Source: Cronobacter universalis NCTC 9529 (GTDB taxonomy: Bacteria; Pseudomonadota; Gammaproteobacteria; Enterobacterales; Enterobacteriaceae). From it: a stretch of 64,000 bases of DNA. The notes beneath the pieces were generated by a model, which made no database searches, was not told the origin of the DNA, and saw only the letters and a program-made list of their open reading frames with translations. Shown piece after piece: positions 16,763-25,328 of the stretch. Location of the stretch: positions 1-64,000 of the forward strand of contig NZ_CP012258.1 of NCBI RefSeq assembly GCF_001277175.1, given 5' to 3'. Position 1 is the stretch's first letter; every line of letters begins with the position of its first letter. The translations under genes were made by a program, and so were the position numbers.

Positions 16763-17305
16763 TCACAGAAACTTATCCATATTCAGCGTGCGAAAGGCGT
16801 CGTCCACATCGCCGTAAGCGGCGTCCGTCACGTAACTGCCGGACGGCTGCCAGAAAAAGGCCGCGACGCCAGGGTCGGCGGTATTACTGGCTATCCGGTA
16901 GCGCGTAAATTTTACTTTCGTGGCATCGGTTAAGTCCGTACTTTCTGAGGAGTCCGCGATTTTCACCGCCCGGACCAGATAGAAAATATGATTAACCTGA
17001 TACGGTTCATAGCCGCTGATTTTTGTGGTCGACGCGGAAAGCCGGAAATCGCTCCAGGTAAAACCATCGTCATCCGGCACCGGGACAATCAGCCAGGCGT
17101 GGTCTTTCTGGATATAAACCGTGAGGGTGCTGCTGGGGTGGGAGGTATTATTGTCATAGGTGGCGCTGAAAATAAGATCGTTCGCGCCATCCTGATTGAT
17201 ATCCAGCGTGTTCGGCCCATCCTTCAGCGCCACGGGAACAGCCTGTCCGGCATGGGCGCAGCCCGCCGTCAGCAGCGAAGCAATAAACAGCGCGCTCAGT
17301 TTCAT
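16763..17305 (-). CDS. Secreted CarG-like (carbapenem self-resistance family) protein
   Basis: 180 residues from the ATG at 17305 with a signal peptide (MKLSALFIASLLTAGCAHAG). The mature start (VALKDGPNTLDINQDGANDL) resembles CarG/CpmJ proteins that protect carbapenem producers such as Serratia and Photorhabdus from their own antibiotic; the DINQDGANDL segment also looks like a calcium-binding FG-GAP-type loop. There is no carbapenem biosynthesis cluster here. I give the family from memory and hold it loosely. Confidence 0.5.
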   Translation of the reverse strand: MKLSALFIASLLTAGCAHAGQAVPVALKDGPNTLDINQDGANDLIFSATYDNNTSHPSSTLTVYIQKDHAWLIVPVPDDDGFTWSDFRLSASTTKISGYEPYQVNHIFYLVRAVKIADSSESTDLTDATKVKFTRYRIASNTADPGVAAFFWQPSGSYVTDAAYGDVDDAFRTLNMDKFL

Positions 17306-17432
17306 CTCAATCGATCCCTTTGAAATAGAGAGTGTCGGCAAAAAGGAAGCCTTTCGCCAGCGCCGATCGCCTGGCGCAATACAGCATGATGGAAGTTCGC
17401 TTTCTGATCCACTTATCGATTAAGGATATTTT

Positions 17433-18371
17433 TCAGAAACGGTACTGAAGACCTGCGGTAATTGTATAGTTTTTGTTTTGCAGGCCGGCGGCATCGCCAT
17501 TATCCGAGAAAGACGTTCCGGCAGCGTTATCAAGCATCTGCGTCCCGCTTTTCCCTTCCTTATAGCGGTTATAGGTGAATTCAGCGAAAAGTTTCGTATT
17601 CGGGAGCACATAATACCCGGCATCAACCGCGAGGCCATAGTAACGGGCGTCGTCAGATTTCTCACGGAACGTCAGATCGCGCATATAATGCTCGTCGTTA
17701 TCCTTCGCGGTCACCCAGTCGCTGAATTTAAAATGCGCGTTCACTTCAACGTCCTGATAGCGATACTGACCGGTCAGGCCAATATATGGCATGCTGTATT
17801 TCTGCTGGTAACCGATACCGCGAGCACCGTTCGGGAAGCTGCCGACATCATTGCCATTATCATAATTAAAGGAGCCGCCGTAGGCGGTCCAGCTAAAGCG
17901 AGTTTGCTGATAACCGGCCATAACGCCGACTTTATAATCATCCCCTTTCAGTACCCAGCCTTTCAGGTTTAAGTCATATTCATTGGCATAATTCAGATCG
18001 GTATCAGGATGGCGCGAACGGTCGGTCCAGTGAGACTGATCCTCTCTTTGCCAGTCATAATCTTCCATATGCCCGTTACCAGAACTCAGGGTTGTCCACC
18101 CGCGCGCGTTAAGCGTCAGAAAAGACCATGCATCCCAGGAGACATCGCCCTTGAGGATAAGATTGTTTTTAATTTTCCAGTTCAGCTGGCTGATTTTACG
18201 ACCGGTGCTGGCGTCGTAGACAAATTCTTTTGATTCTCCAGCCAGCATCCCCATTGAGGTGGAGACAGCCACGCTTCGCGCAGAAAAATCCGGCATCGTC
18301 ATCACAGAAGAAGCGGCATTCGCCGGGCCGGAGACAGCTATCATCGCCACGATAATACGTTTCTTATTCAT
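17433..18371 (-). CDS. cpa: Omptin outer-membrane protease, Cpa plasminogen activator
   Basis: 312 residues, signal peptide (cut near ANA at 17-19) and ten-strand barrel typical of omptins. Catalytic residues are in place: Asp104 and Asp106 in MEDYDW, and Asp226/His228 in KDNDEHY. The block [17 protein letters not shown] is family-diagnostic and the C-terminus ends in phenylalanine (LQYRF). Cronobacter Cpa, carried on pESA3-type plasmids, cleaves complement components and activates plasminogen, giving serum resistance. In the 345-base upstream gap I see no convincing operator. Confidence 0.92.
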   Translation of the reverse strand: MNKKRIIVAMIAVSGPANAASSVMTMPDFSARSVAVSTSMGMLAGESKEFVYDASTGRKISQLNWKIKNNLILKGDVSWDAWSFLTLNARGWTTLSSGNGHMEDYDWQREDQSHWTDRSRHPDTDLNYANEYDLNLKGWVLKGDDYKVGVMAGYQQTRFSWTAYGGSFNYDNGNDVGSFPNGARGIGYQQKYSMPYIGLTGQYRYQDVEVNAHFKFSDWVTAKDNDEHYMRDLTFREKSDDARYYGLAVDAGYYVLPNTKLFAEFTYNRYKEGKSGTQMLDNAAGTSFSDNGDAAGLQNKNYTITAGLQYRF

Positions 18372-18716
18372 ATATTATTCCCTTGAATTTCCACGCACCT
18401 GAAAGCGCCATATAAGAATATCGCTGTGAATTTGCGCCTACAGCCAGCGTGCCTGATCACTCTCAAATATAGCAGCGCAGATAAAAAATGACGTAAATCA
18501 GACTGAGCGCTGGCGATGGCTTCAGGTGCGGACAATGGCTCGTCAGTAAAACCGCACGCGGAATAACGCAAAACGAGTAAGTAAAAACAGCGCTGTAATT
18601 TCGTTACGTTTATTTTTTGTACAAGAGGTTATTTGCAGGCCAGGAAAAACCTGAGGCTATATTGCGCCGGCCCCGTTCGCCTGGCGCAATATAATATGGT
18701 GAGAGTGAAGCAGCGA

Positions 18717-19922
18717 TTAACCGTTTAATGAGGCCGCGGCGCGCCGTTTTTCAGCCATCAGCGCCATCATGGCGACGAGCAGAGGAACCAGCGAGCACCA
18801 CAGCACGGCGTTCCAGCCCACCAGCGTCAGCAGCGCGCCGGAAGAGAACGAGCCCACGATCATCACGCCGAACACCACAAAATCATTCAGCGACTGCACG
18901 CGGTTTTTCTCTTCCGGACGATGGTAATCGAGGATTTGCGCCGACGCGCCGGTAAAACCGAAGTTCCAGCCGATACCGAGTAAAATCAGCAGCAGCCAGT
19001 AGTGCCCGACCGCCGTTCCGGCGAGGCCCGCCGCGACAGAAAGCGCCGAGATCGCCAGGCCCACCGCCGCGATGCGCGAGGCGCCAAAACGGGTAATCAG
19101 CTTGCCGGTAAAGAAACCCGGCGCGTACATCGCGATTACATGCCACTGGATGCCCAGATTCGCATCCTGGAGTGAAAGGCCATGCATATGCATCGACAGC
19201 GGGGTGGCGGTCATCAGGAAGTTCATCACCATATACGCCACCGCGCCGCTGAACACGGTGCGGCTGAAGCCCGGCTGGCGCACAATCTCCCGAAGCGGTC
19301 GGCCGCGCACCTGGAGCTCAGCCGCGACCGGATCGGGCGCTTTCACGCCCCAGAGCACCGCCGCGGACACCGCCGCCACCAGCGCCTGCGCAAGGTACGT
19401 GGCGGCAAAGGTATAGGGCGGCCAGAGATCCATCGTGCCGTTGACCAGCATGGGTCCGACAATGCCAGCCGCCACGCCGCCGCCCATGACCAGCGACAGC
19501 GCCCGCGCCCGCCGTTCGCCCGCTACGCCATCAGTGGCCGCAAAGCGAAATGAAACCGCGACGGCGGCATACGCGCCGCTCATAAATCCGGCGAAGCAAA
19601 ACAACCAGAACGAACCCAGCACCACGGCAAACGCCGCCGTCAGCCCGGTCAGCACGCCGGTACTGGTGCCCGCCATAAACGCCGCGCGGCGGCCATAGCG
19701 GCGGGCAAGCGCGCCAAAAGGCAGGATCAGCGCCGCCATCCCGACAACGAAAATCGTCAGCGGCAGCGTCGCCAGCGCCTGATCCGGCGCCATCGCGTCG
19801 CCGACAATCGCCCCGGTCGCGTAAAATACCACCGAGTTCGCGCCCGCGAGCGCCTGGGCCGTCGCCAGCCGAAAAATATTCCTGTTCTGCTGCCCGACAG
19901 GCAGGGTGACTTCCGCACGCAT
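18717..19922 (-). CDS. MFS transporter (12-helix exporter)
   Basis: 401 residues from the ATG at 19922, chosen for the AAGGAG ribosome site. Twelve membrane segments, with an MFS loop motif (GALARRYGRRAAFMAG) after helix 2. Substrate unknown. Between it and cpa lies the 345-base cpa promoter gap; upstream (19923-20220) I see no features beyond the GNAT ribosome site. Confidence 0.85.
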   Translation of the reverse strand: MRAEVTLPVGQQNRNIFRLATAQALAGANSVVFYATGAIVGDAMAPDQALATLPLTIFVVGMAALILPFGALARRYGRRAAFMAGTSTGVLTGLTAAFAVVLGSFWLFCFAGFMSGAYAAVAVSFRFAATDGVAGERRARALSLVMGGGVAAGIVGPMLVNGTMDLWPPYTFAATYLAQALVAAVSAAVLWGVKAPDPVAAELQVRGRPLREIVRQPGFSRTVFSGAVAYMVMNFLMTATPLSMHMHGLSLQDANLGIQWHVIAMYAPGFFTGKLITRFGASRIAAVGLAISALSVAAGLAGTAVGHYWLLLILLGIGWNFGFTGASAQILDYHRPEEKNRVQSLNDFVVFGVMIVGSFSSGALLTLVGWNAVLWCSLVPLLVAMMALMAEKRRAAASLNG

Positions 19923-20220
19923 TACTGCTCCTTTAGTCGTGATGGCCGCGCGACACGCGTAAATAAAGGGGTCCAATGGCGGCGCGTCCCTGTGTCGGCC
20001 CGATATATCCTCGTAACGCTTTAACCATAAACCATTTTTTTAACGAACGTTCAGAGACTTAATCCACGTCGCCAATTCGTCTGCGTAAAACCAAACCAGC
20101 GGATTATTCAGCTGTCAAATCGCCTTCCGGCGTCATGTTTTGTGCTCCTGGCGGAGGGGGAGTCGTTCTGTACCCGCATCTGCGCTATAACAGAGGCGAC
20201 GCAATTATGAGGAAATACTT

Positions 20221-20751
20221 ATGTTTGCAGAGACGGCGCGTCTGCGGCTGCGGCCGGTCACAGAGAGCGATGTGGACGATTTATTCCGGATTTACGGCGA
20301 TCCGGCGACCAATACGTTTAACCCGGCGGGGCCATACCTGAACCGCGCGCACGCGGAAGGTGTGATGGAGCGCTGGCTGACGCACTGGCAGGCATATGGT
20401 TTTGGGAACTGGCGCATCGCGTTAACCACCGCGCCCGATGAGACCATCGGTTTTGGCGGGCTGAGCATCCGCCGCTATGCGGACGCGGAGATTAATAATC
20501 TCGGCTACCGTTTTGCGACGCAGGCGTGGGGACAGGGGCTGGCCACAGAGTTCGCCCGCTTCGCCGTTCGCTATGGGTTTGAAGATCTGGCGCTTGAGGC
20601 AGTCTCTGCGGTAGTGCGCAGCAATCACCTGGCGTCGCGCAAAGTGCTGACCCACGCAGGGTTGCGCTACGTGCGTGAGATCCATGACGTCGATAACGCG
20701 CCGCCGAGCCTGCTGTACACCCTGACTCGCGGCGACTGGCACGCATGGTAA
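20221..20751 (+). CDS. GNAT acetyltransferase, RimJ/RimL type
   Basis: 176 residues with the pattern of ribosomal-protein-type N-acetyltransferases: ETARLRLRPVTESDVDDLFRIY at the start, WGQGLATEFARFAVRYGFE (acetyl-CoA loop) and VVRSNHLASRKVLTHAGLRY near the end. GAGGAAA precedes the ATG. The acceptor is unknown. Confidence 0.88.
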   Translation: MFAETARLRLRPVTESDVDDLFRIYGDPATNTFNPAGPYLNRAHAEGVMERWLTHWQAYGFGNWRIALTTAPDETIGFGGLSIRRYADAEINNLGYRFATQAWGQGLATEFARFAVRYGFEDLALEAVSAVVRSNHLASRKVLTHAGLRYVREIHDVDNAPPSLLYTLTRGDWHAW

Positions 20752-20755
20752 GCCT

Positions 20756-21814
20756 TTATCCGGCGTCGTCGACCGGGTTTTCCGTGCCGTTAAGGACATT
20801 CTCCAGATACGCCGTCTGCCCGTGACGGCGCAGGTAAGCCGTGACCTCACGCGCCCAGCCTTCGCCGTTGCCAAGCGTGGCGCGGCTGTGCGTTTCAGCG
20901 TAAAGGTAACGCCGGTCCCACAGATTAATTAACGTCTGGTTAATGCCATCAATATTGCAGCCCGGATTGTTCGCCTGCTGCAACGCCAGCGCCCGCTGCA
21001 CCCGCTCGCGCTGAGCCTCGTCCGCCGGGAACTCCCGCTCGGCGTATTCGCTCAGCACCAGGAATGACGGCGGGATGCCCTCTTCCATCGCGGCGTGCAG
21101 ACGGTAATGGCCATCCAGCACCACATAGGACGCCAGCCCGGCGACATACCAGACCAGCACCGGCGGCAGCGCGCCCTCGCGGCATTTTTTACGCCACCAC
21201 TTAAGGCGCCCGGCGTGCGGGTCAATCGGGTAACGGCCCATCAGCAGATGACCGCCCCACCACCAGTCCACCAGCCGGACGTATTCCGGGTCGGTGAGCG
21301 AGCGAAAATCTTCGCCGTAAAGCGCCCAGTCCACACCCCAGTCGCCTGCGCTGGGGGGCGTTTTGAAATACCACTGGTCGATGTCGGGCGTGGTGTTGCG
21401 CAGGTATGACGAGTGGCGTTTCGCGGGCAGCATCGGGCGTAACAGCCAGTCGCGCGGCGCCAGCAGCGGCGCGGGAGAATCCATCAATTGCCGCGCGAAA
21501 TAGCGGCACCACTCGCCCGTCCAGGCGGCGTCGCCCTTACGTTTTATGGCTTCAATGTCTTCGGAGCGCACCGGCGGCAGCAGATTGAGTTGATCGGGAT
21601 GTTCACGGTTGGTAACGAGCCAGACGCCGGAATAATCTTTCAGCATCGAGGCCCAGAAAAGCGTTTCGCCGCGCAGCTGTAATGCCATGCGTCCGTGATG
21701 TCCGCTCAGCATCTCCAGCGCCAGGCCTGAGGGCGTTTCGCCCTTTACCGTCAGCGCAAGCCCCAGCCAGGCGTCGTTACGATCGTGTAAATCTTTCCAC
21801 CAGTAGTGTGTCAT
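20756..21814 (-). CDS. Uncharacterised protein with a possible ParB-like nuclease motif
   Basis: 352 residues from the ATG at 21814 (AGGGAGC upstream). The only motif I recognise is VVLDGHYRLHAAMEEGIPPS (around residues 246-265), which resembles the DGHHR box of ParB/sulfiredoxin-fold proteins. The rest is rich in tryptophan and has no signal peptide or membrane segment. It ends 4 bases after the convergent GNAT gene. I do not know the function. Confidence 0.6.
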   Translation of the reverse strand: MTHYWWKDLHDRNDAWLGLALTVKGETPSGLALEMLSGHHGRMALQLRGETLFWASMLKDYSGVWLVTNREHPDQLNLLPPVRSEDIEAIKRKGDAAWTGEWCRYFARQLMDSPAPLLAPRDWLLRPMLPAKRHSSYLRNTTPDIDQWYFKTPPSAGDWGVDWALYGEDFRSLTDPEYVRLVDWWWGGHLLMGRYPIDPHAGRLKWWRKKCREGALPPVLVWYVAGLASYVVLDGHYRLHAAMEEGIPPSFLVLSEYAEREFPADEAQRERVQRALALQQANNPGCNIDGINQTLINLWDRRYLYAETHSRATLGNGEGWAREVTAYLRRHGQTAYLENVLNGTENPVDDAG

Positions 21815-21926
21815 GCAAGCTCCCTGCGTGTGTACTAAGAGACAGTGTACGGCACAGGGCAACCGTTATGAAGGGAAATGCAGAGAGGAGAACCCGCGGC
21901 GGGTACCGCGGGTCGGAAGAGAAAAC

Positions 21927-22694
21927 TCAGAATACCGGCGCGCGTTTTTTCAGCGCCGCGCGATGCGGGAACACCCACAGGCAAACCAGGATAAGACCGA
22001 TCAGTGTAAGGGATGCGCCGTAACGGCTGAGCTCAAGGCCGCCTTTGGCGATGGGTTTATCGAGAAAATCGCCCACCACCGCGCCGAGCGGACGGGTGAG
22101 GATAAACGCCGCCCAGAACAACACGGTGCGCGAAATCGAGGTAAAGCGGCTCGCCAGCCAGATAACCGCCAGTGCGCCAACGAACAGCAGGATGCCGCCG
22201 TCATAACCGAAGCCTTCGCTGTCTGCCGTCCAGTCGCCGAGCGCCGTGCCGAGCGTCTGGGAGAACATAATCGTCACCCAGTAGAAGCTTTCGGTACGCA
22301 CGCTGTTTACCGAATCCACGGCAATGGTGCCGCATGTTACCCGCCAGACCAGAAGCGAAAGCACCAGCAGACTACTCAACAGCACTGTACCGCCGAGATA
22401 ACCGATACCTAATGAGCGGTCGGCGAAATCCGCAAGCGTGGTGCCGACCGTCGTGGTGGCGACCACCGTGAACCAGTAGATCCACTTATTAAAGCTGTGA
22501 TGGCGGATCTGCACGACCACCGCCGCGAGGAAGATCGCCGCGAAGATGAGCGTGCCGGTGAGATAACCGAGATCCATCGACATCGTGACCGCGTCGCCGC
22601 CGGTTTCACCCAGCGTGGTCGCGGCGATTTTCGTCAGCCAGAACGCGGCGGTGACGGCAGGAACTTTGCTGAGCGCAGAGGTAGTGTTTTGCAT
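21927..22694 (-). CDS. COG4705-type membrane protein with four internal repeats
   Basis: 255 residues, about eight hydrophobic segments. A motif recurs roughly every 55-60 residues: KIAATTLGETGGD, TVVATTTVGTTLADF, TIMFSQTLGTALGDW and FILTRPLGAVVGDF, each followed by a glycine-rich loop and another helix. This suggests four two-helix units and a transport role. Function of the family is unknown to me. A PmrA-box-like site lies 61 bases upstream, so control by PmrAB is likely. Confidence 0.75.
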   Translation of the reverse strand: MQNTTSALSKVPAVTAAFWLTKIAATTLGETGGDAVTMSMDLGYLTGTLIFAAIFLAAVVVQIRHHSFNKWIYWFTVVATTTVGTTLADFADRSLGIGYLGGTVLLSSLLVLSLLVWRVTCGTIAVDSVNSVRTESFYWVTIMFSQTLGTALGDWTADSEGFGYDGGILLFVGALAVIWLASRFTSISRTVLFWAAFILTRPLGAVVGDFLDKPIAKGGLELSRYGASLTLIGLILVCLWVFPHRAALKKRAPVF

Positions 22695-22740
22695 AAAGTG
22701 TGCTCCGTTACGGCCCGACAGGGGCAGGATCCAGAGTGAA

Positions 22741-22771
22741 GTTATAGGATTAATCTTAAGGAAGACTTAAG
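22741..22771 (-). promoter_or_regulatory. PmrA/BasR box with adjacent -10
   Basis: CTTAAG-GAAGA-CTTAAG (22755-22771) is a PmrA-box arrangement: two half-sites with 5-base spacing. Read on the minus strand it is followed after 8 bases by TATAAC (22746-22741), a good -10, placing the box over -35. The controlled gene starts at 22694. Confidence 0.7.
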
Positions 22772-22785
22772 AACGGGAAGGTTTT

Positions 22786-22974
22786 TTACGTTTGTGACAG
22801 GTGTCGCAAATGGGTCGCGATGCCCCACTGAATGACGTCGCAGCGGTCCGCCGTAAGCGTTAACCGTGCGTAGCTGGCGTTCGGCTGCGCATAGCGCGGG
22901 AAGTTATCGATATTGCCGTCTTTGTTGAGGAGCGCCAGCGCGCCCTGAAGGATAGCGAGATCTGTACTCCCCAA
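22786..22974 (-). pseudogene. C-terminal remnant of an unrecognised gene at the edge of the CDI region
   Basis: About 62 codons of GC-rich reading frame (ALLNKDGNIDNFPRYAQPNA, then LTADRCDVIQWGIATHLRHL) ending at 22786. Upstream of 22975 the composition turns abruptly AT-rich and the frame is lost, so the 5' part seems to have been replaced. No family recognised. It probably marks one boundary of the acquired haemagglutinin/CDI block. Confidence 0.5.
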
Positions 22975-23044
22975 AATTAGCTAACGTATTAAAATTAATA
23001 AATTAGTCATAGGCCTAAAATTACACATACCCTCAGGCCTGAAC

Positions 23045-23066
23045 CTCCCGGCTCAAAGTCCGGGAG
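23045..23066. terminator. Hairpin behind an orphan immunity gene, repeated at 24920
   Basis: CTCCCGG and CCGGGAG form a perfect 7-base stem around CTCAAAGT, followed on the plus strand by TTTAATTTT. It lies 30 bases beyond the 3' end of the immunity gene at 23096. A close copy lies at 24920-24943. Confidence 0.55.
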
Positions 23067-23095
23067 TTTAATTTTAAATTAATAAATGATTGTAT

Positions 23096-23500
23096 CTATG
23101 AAAATTTCTCAGACGAGACAAAAATAATTCTTTTAATAAAATCTGACAACTCATCATATTCCAACGGGCGTTTTGGCTTCGATATTAACTTATAATACCC
23201 GTCCTTAAAGTCATAGCTAAACAATCCAATATGCGACATTTTAATAAAAGGACTTAAGTAACTTTCTTTTTGTATTTCATCCAAAAAATGTGGAACATTG
23301 TCCACAACAACATCTGCTACTGAAAAAGGCTCTAGCGATAAAAAATAATTAAAAACCAAATCATAATTATCAAGGTATTTTCTAATTCCCAAAGGCACAG
23401 GCCCTTTTCCTCCCGTTGCAAAGTGAGCTACAAAACCGTCCCGATCACATAAAAACCAGTCCAAATCATTTTCTAAAAACTCTTCGTCCATATATGTCAT
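23096..23500 (-). CDS. Orphan immunity-like protein
   Basis: 134 residues (or 131 from the ATG at 23491), AT-rich coding. The opening LDWFLCDRDGFVAHFATGGKG resembles a common class of polymorphic-toxin immunity proteins in which a DWF-x-D-DG-x-AHF-GG signature follows the start. No toxin is adjacent. Lies in the row of minus-strand immunity genes behind fhaB. Confidence 0.65.
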   Translation of the reverse strand: MTYMDEEFLENDLDWFLCDRDGFVAHFATGGKGPVPLGIRKYLDNYDLVFNYFLSLEPFSVADVVVDNVPHFLDEIQKESYLSPFIKMSHIGLFSYDFKDGYYKLISKPKRPLEYDELSDFIKRIIFVSSEKFS

Positions 23501-23669
23501 TATTCGCCACCAAATATATTTTTACAGTTTTCACAACGAGGAGCAGGTCAAGTAAGCAATCAGGTACGTTGAAAGATATCGATGAGCTACCGGTGAGCAA
23601 GCGCAATCGTAACGACTGCCCGCTTCACATTAAATGACGATAAAATGTTAAGGTTCAGAGGCCGATATT

Positions 23670-24062
23670 TTATGAAGGACCTTTCCAGTATAGTTTAGGT
23701 TTTAAGCTATCAGGCACTATATTAAACAATTTTTTAATATATTCAACCTGCTGGCTATAATTAGGAGATATATCTGCAGTGCATTTTTCACAATAATATT
23801 TAGCTTGATTATTTAAAAACCATATATCATGTTCAGTGAATTCTGCGACAAGGAGCGAATGCATTAGATTATGCACCAATTCAGCCTCAAAAAAACATGA
23901 TATATCTCGACCTTTATCTTTCACATCCAAAGACTGGATGTTTCTAATATAGGGAAGAGAGAGTGATAGCATCTTTATATATATCTCGTTTTTTTTCACA
24001 GGTATTTTATTTGATTCCTTATCTATTAACTCAGCTTCCACTTTAGGAGTTAACGTGTGCAT
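23670..24062 (-). CDS. Uncharacterised protein, likely orphan immunity protein
   Basis: 130 residues, AT-rich, soluble, with two cysteine pairs (CEKC and a lone CFF). No family recognised. Its position 6 bases after the frameshifted immunity gene, same strand, and its composition fit an orphan CDI immunity gene. Confidence 0.5.
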   Translation of the reverse strand: MHTLTPKVEAELIDKESNKIPVKKNEIYIKMLSLSLPYIRNIQSLDVKDKGRDISCFFEAELVHNLMHSLLVAEFTEHDIWFLNNQAKYYCEKCTADISPNYSQQVEYIKKLFNIVPDSLKPKLYWKGPS

Positions 24063-24068
24063 TTTTGT

Positions 24069-24471
24069 CTAAACATCATCTTTTTTAAAAATATCGTCCC
24101 ATGTGATACCATCACTGCTTCTTGACTCATACTGTTTGTTCAGGTCTATCAAATGCCACCTCCCGCCATCTTCAACCATCAGTTCTTCTATATCCAGATA
24201 GTGATTTTCATCGTCATCAATAAAAAGACGGCCTTTCACTTTGGCGTAATGAAATAATCTTGATGAACAGCCGCCGTACAAACTTACATTATTTTCAAGA
24301 TTATCACTAAGTTCTTTATTTTTGATTTCAAAAAGGAGATTTTAAATAGTTATTTCCGTAATCTTTATCTATCAGACTCAGATCACCGTCAGAATGATAA
24401 ATAAGATATCCATCAAGATATACCTCATTATCATTAGCACAATTATCTAAAACCTCTTTTACGGTCATCAT
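24069..24471 (-). pseudogene. Frameshifted immunity gene
   Basis: Reading from ATG 24471: MMTVKEVLDNCANDNEVYLD and on to LIDKDYGNNYLKSPF, then a stop. Removing one base from the A5 run at 24330-24334 (T5 on the coding strand) continues the frame into EIKNKELSDNLENNVSLYGG and the 70-codon tail down to IFKKDDV at 24069. The parts read as one protein of about 133 residues, so this is a single frameshift, real or a sequencing error in a homopolymer. Its ATG overlaps the stop of the toxin fragment before it, as in CDI toxin/immunity pairs. Confidence 0.65.
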
Positions 24472-24637
24472 TCCAGAACAATCCCATTAAAATTCAGGCA
24501 TTTATCTAAAACATCCGGGCGAACCCTGGCAGGCTTATTAAATGAATCACGGATCATATAATAATCTACCTCATCAACTTTTTTCATTAAGTCAACCACA
24601 ATAAAATGGCCACCTTTACCAGTATCAATTGTTTACA
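24468..24637 (-). pseudogene. C-terminal stub of a displaced CdiA toxin, possibly papain-like
   Basis: About 55 codons ending at 24468 contain TGKGGHFIVVDLMKKVDEVD then YYMIRDSF. The GGH-F-VVD and Y-IRDSF pairing is what the second half of papain-fold or C39-like toxin domains looks like (catalytic His, then Asp/Asn). The frame is broken upstream near 24637. It overlaps the immunity gene start by four bases. Family assignment is tentative. Confidence 0.55.
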
Positions 24638-24965
24638 ATAGTGGTGTGCCCTTGTGACTCCACTTTACGGGCGCTGTCCGTATGATTCATCGCCTTTCCT
24701 ATCGCTCTCTGCCCATGTACCGTCAGCATAATGCTCCGAAACCGGGCGATGTCAGGTTGCATAGTTTTCACTACCCGGAGTACCCGAAAGCTATACGGCT
24801 GGGCCGAGGGGCTGAGCATGGTCTCGATTAACGGACCGAATATGAAGCAATGACTTAAGACCTTCCCCGGCGCTTAACGACACCAGCGATTTGTCGGTGA
24901 TCAAACATGAAACATAAGTCCGGCTCAAAGGTCGGGATGTTTATATATTGTTAAATATTCAACAC
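24638..24965. other. Unassigned mosaic segment within the orphan CDI array
   Basis: A 64-codon minus-strand frame (24625-24819) and its flanks are more GC-rich than the surrounding immunity genes and show no family I recognise. It may be a remnant of a mobile element or of another cassette. The repeat hairpin at 24920-24943 closes the segment. Confidence 0.3.
24920..24943. repeat. Second copy of the immunity-gene hairpin element
   Basis: CCGGCTCAAAGGTCGGGATG then TTTA repeats the element at 23048-23070 with few changes. It lies 28 bases beyond the 3' end of the immunity gene at 24972, almost the same distance as the first copy from its gene. Confidence 0.55.
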
Positions 24966-24971
24966 AATAAT

Positions 24972-25325
24972 TTATTTCGATAATGTGTTCCACTTAACTG
25001 ATATTTGTGGTTTTAACCTAATCTCCATTCGTGTCACTGAACTGGAAGAATCTATTTTTGAATATAAAAAACCCCCTTCTATTTCAGTTCTGATTTCAAA
25101 GCTCTTTACACCTTCACTAAGATGCTGGGATATAATGCTGCCATTAAATTCAATAAGAGTTTGTATCCAACCTTCTAACGCAGCATAAGAAAAAATTAAT
25201 TTAACCCCATTGCTGTCAATATACGAATAACCATATCTGTGATCTAGTTCATCAGAAAGAAAGGGCGTACTTTCAAAAAATGAAAGCAACTCAATACAAT
25301 CTGGCACTTTTTCGATAGAAGTCAT
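24972..25325 (-). CDS. Orphan immunity-like protein
   Basis: 117 residues opening MTSIEKVPDCIELLSFFEST, acidic, soluble, AT-rich coding. It begins three bases after the stop of a truncated copy of the fhaB pre-toxin region, the normal place of a cdiI gene, but the toxin domain itself is missing. No immunity family recognised by name. Confidence 0.6.
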   Translation of the reverse strand: MTSIEKVPDCIELLSFFESTPFLSDELDHRYGYSYIDSNGVKLIFSYAALEGWIQTLIEFNGSIISQHLSEGVKSFEIRTEIEGGFLYSKIDSSSSVTRMEIRLKPQISVKWNTLSK

Positions 25326-25328
25326 TTT

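Noticed and set aside
18607..18623. Possible PhoP box (CGTTTA-TTTTT-TGTACA) upstream of cpa
   Set aside because: The second half-site matches poorly, it is on the opposite strand and 236 bases from the gene. Not enough to call.
24625..24819. 64-codon frame as an insertion-sequence fragment
   Set aside because: It looks foreign to its surroundings, but I cannot match it to any transposase and see no terminal repeats, so I list it only as an unassigned segment.
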